Positions 4,832 to 6,240 of a stretch of 6,240 bases of DNA are shown here, piece after piece; the first letter of the stretch is position 1, and each line of letters begins with the position of its first letter. A program made the position numbers and the translations under genes. The notes below the pieces were generated by a model. It did no database searches and was not told the DNA's origin. It saw nothing but the letters and a program-made list of their open reading frames with translations. Source of the DNA: SIG588 sp045654545 (GTDB lineage: Bacteria > Bacillota > Clostridia > Oscillospirales > Acutalibacteraceae); NCBI GenBank assembly GCA_045654545.1, contig JAZONO010000093.1, forward strand, positions 1 through 6,240, given 5' to 3'.

Positions 4832-5974
4832 ATGTCGAATTCCAAACTCACCATACAAAAAACCGAAGGGGCGGCGCGCCGCGGCGTGTTTGAAACGCCG
4901 CACGGCACGGTGCAGACCCCTGCGTTTATGAACGTTGCCACCTGCGGCGCGATCAAAGGGGCGGTGTCTGCCTATGATCTCGCCGACTTGAAATGTCAGG
5001 TGATGCTGTGCAACACCTATCACCTGCACCTGCGCCCGGGCGACGGGCTGGTGCACGAGGTAGGCGGTCTGCACAAGTTCACGGGATGGAACGGCCCCAT
5101 CCTCACCGATAGCGGCGGATTCCAGGTGTTTTCGCTGGCAGGGCTTCGCAAGATTCGCGAGGAAGGGGTGGATTTTGCCTCGCACATCGACGGGCGAAAA
5201 CTGTTCATTGGGCCCGAGGAAAGCATGCGGATTCAATCCCATCTCGGCTCCACCATCGCGATGGCGTTTGACGAGTGTGTGGAAAACCCTGCCACGCGCG
5301 AATACTCCGAAAAATCCTGCGCACGCACCACACGGTGGCTCACGCGGTGTCAGGAGGAAATGGCGAAGTTGAACGCTTCGGCGGATGCGGTGAATCCGAA
5401 GCAACTGCTGTTCGGCATTAACCAAGGATGCACCTTCGACGATCTGCGTGTGAACCACATGAAAGAGATAGCCGCCATGGATCTGGACGGTTACGCCGTG
5501 GGCGGCTTGGCGGTGGGCGAACCTGCGGAGGATATGTATCGCATACTGGAAGCGGTGGAACCGTTTGCCCCGAAAGATAAGATCCGTTACTTGATGGGTG
5601 TCGGCACACCCGTGAACATTTTGGAAGGGGTGGCACGCGGCATCGATTTGTTTGATTGCGTGATGCCTGCGCGCAACGCACGCCACGCCCACGTGTTCAC
5701 CTGGAAAGGGCGCCGCAATTTGTTCAATGCGAAATACGAAAAGGATCTGCTGCCGTTGGACGAGGAATGTGATTGTCCCACCTGCCGCCGTCATTCGCGC
5801 GCTTACATCCACCATCTGTTCAAAGCGAACGAAATGCTCGCGATGCGGCTGTGTGTGGCACACAATCTGTATTTTTACAACACCCTGATGGAAAAGATCC
5901 GCGACGCGTTGGATAACGGCACGTTCGATGCGTTTTACCGCGAATACCGTGAGGTGCTGGATCGCCGCATTTGA
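4832..5974 (+). CDS. tgt: tRNA-guanine(34) transglycosylase (preQ1-inserting TGT)
   Basis: TGT exchanges guanine 34 of GUN-anticodon tRNAs for preQ1, the step before QueA. It has 380 residues, the usual bacterial length, in a TIM-barrel with zinc site. Visible residues are the general-base aspartate D93 in TDSGGFQVFS (92-101), D146-E-C148, GGLAVGE at 224-230, GVGTP at 256-260, the nucleophile D275 in FDCVMPAR, and the zinc ligands C313, C315, C318 (CDCPTC) and H344. C148 and V228 correspond to Z. mobilis Cys158 and Val233, positions linked to preQ1 rather than queuine preference, and the adjacent queA agrees. Variant stretches are GINQGC (195-200), where many TGTs have GIVQGG, and RHAHVFTWKG (284-293), where many have RNG-x-x-FT. 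TAAGGAG at the queA stop is its ribosome binding site, 7 nt before ATG. No clear terminator follows, so transcription may continue into yajC. Confidence 0.97.
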   Translation: MSNSKLTIQKTEGAARRGVFETPHGTVQTPAFMNVATCGAIKGAVSAYDLADLKCQVMLCNTYHLHLRPGDGLVHEVGGLHKFTGWNGPILTDSGGFQVFSLAGLRKIREEGVDFASHIDGRKLFIGPEESMRIQSHLGSTIAMAFDECVENPATREYSEKSCARTTRWLTRCQEEMAKLNASADAVNPKQLLFGINQGCTFDDLRVNHMKEIAAMDLDGYAVGGLAVGEPAEDMYRILEAVEPFAPKDKIRYLMGVGTPVNILEGVARGIDLFDCVMPARNARHAHVFTWKGRRNLFNAKYEKDLLPLDEECDCPTCRRHSRAYIHHLFKANEMLAMRLCVAHNLYFYNTLMEKIRDALDNGTFDAFYREYREVLDRRI

Positions 5975-6010
5975 TTTTTGTTAAATTTAAGTAAATTCGG
6001 CATTTTCCCC

Positions 6011-6039
6011 TTGCACAAGCGAGAAAAATGGTGTATACT
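6011..6039 (+). promoter_or_regulatory. Predicted promoter for yajC
   Basis: TTGCAC (6011-6016) and TATACT (6034-6039) are separated by exactly 17 nt and match consensus at 4 of 6 and 5 of 6 positions. Start would be near 6046, giving a leader of about 27 nt. It lies in the AT-rich 98-nt gap after tgt. It would provide yajC, and probably downstream sec genes, with expression independent of queA-tgt. Confidence 0.65.
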
Positions 6040-6072
6040 TAATTTAATATGTAACTTGGGAGGAAACGAATT

Positions 6073-6240
6073 ATGAACAGCAGTACCTATGGCATCATCA
6101 TGCTGGTCGTGATGTTTGCTTTGATGTATTTCATCATGATCCGTCCGCAGAAAAAGCGCCAGAAGGAAGAACAGCGCATGCGCGATGACGTGCGCGTGGG
6201 CGACCAGATCACCACCATCGGCGGGATTATGGGCCGTGTG
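6073..6240 (+). CDS. yajC: Preprotein translocase subunit YajC (5' part, runs off the window)
   Basis: YajC is a small inner-membrane protein associated with the SecDF accessory complex of the Sec translocon. Only the first 56 codons are present; the family is usually about 85-115 residues, so roughly half is seen. A single hydrophobic segment spans residues 8-23 (IIMLVVMFALMYFIMI region). It is followed directly by the hallmark I-R-P-Q-K-K-R (23-29), a charged stretch, and V-G-D-Q-I-T-T-I-G-G (42-51), all typical of the family. GGGAGGA (6058-6064) lies 8 nt before ATG6073. It follows tgt by 98 nt in the widespread order queA-tgt-yajC, so secD/secF may lie to the right of the window. Confidence 0.95.
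   Translation, partial: MNSSTYGIIMLVVMFALMYFIMIRPQKKRQKEEQRMRDDVRVGDQITTIGGIMGRV

Noticed and set aside
4778..5863. 361-codon minus-strand open frame opposite tgt
   Set aside because: Shadow of tgt, whose catalytic and zinc-binding residues are all in the plus-strand reading.
5975..6000. AATTTA-AG-TAAATT inverted repeat as a tgt terminator
   Set aside because: The stem is 6 bp of A-T pairs only, with a 2-nt loop and no T-run after it; too weak for intrinsic termination.
1..6240. Mobile element, CRISPR, toxin-antitoxin, defence or other novel system
   Set aside because: No direct-repeat arrays, transposase or integrase motifs, terminal inverted repeats or unexplained intact genes were seen. 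All coding space is accounted for by six complete housekeeping genes and the start of a seventh.

Overview
The window looks like chromosome from a Clostridia-type member of the Bacillota, perhaps an uncultured Oscillospirales or Lachnospirales relative. The grounds are a Gram-positive-style transcription-attenuating lysine riboswitch, strong Shine-Dalgarno sites, textbook -35/-10 promoters with 17-nt spacers, moderately GC-rich genes separated by AT-rich gaps, and TGT and aspartate-semialdehyde dehydrogenase variants that I associate with Clostridia. The lineage is an inference from motifs; no rRNA or marker gene is present. Every complete gene is recognisable housekeeping, and I see no mobile element, CRISPR array, tRNA/rRNA gene or novel multi-gene system.

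Layout. (1) Positions 1-95 hold two back-to-back promoters, one leftward for a gene outside the window and one rightward for yfcE, with a 12-bp palindrome between and overlapping them. (2) yfcE (+, metallophosphoesterase) converges on the end of a leftward operon; the two share a bidirectional terminator at 644-682. (3) The leftward operon is asd-dapA-dapB (3438 down to 684). It encodes three consecutive steps: aspartyl phosphate to aspartate semialdehyde, then to hydroxy-tetrahydrodipicolinate, then to tetrahydrodipicolinate, the route to diaminopimelate and lysine. Gaps are only 24 and 16 nt, so the genes are very probably cotranscribed. (4) The 356-bp gap 3439-3794 is entirely regulatory. 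On the minus strand it holds a strong promoter, a lysine riboswitch aptamer and an intrinsic terminator ahead of asd. A rightward promoter for queA overlaps the asd promoter. (5) queA-tgt (+, 11-nt gap) encode two steps of queuosine tRNA modification: TGT inserts preQ1 at the anticodon wobble position and QueA adds the epoxycyclopentanediol group. (6) yajC (Sec translocon accessory) starts at 6073 with its own good promoter and runs off the window. The order queA-tgt-yajC, usually followed by secD-secF, is a widespread arrangement.

The most rewarding part is the asd leader. The P1-P5 helices of the aptamer can all be drawn, including a 5-bp L2-L3 kissing loop. A 7-bp antiterminator can be drawn that uses the 3' strand of P5 and the 5' arm of the terminator, giving a concrete switching model: with lysine bound, the terminator forms; without lysine, the antiterminator forms.
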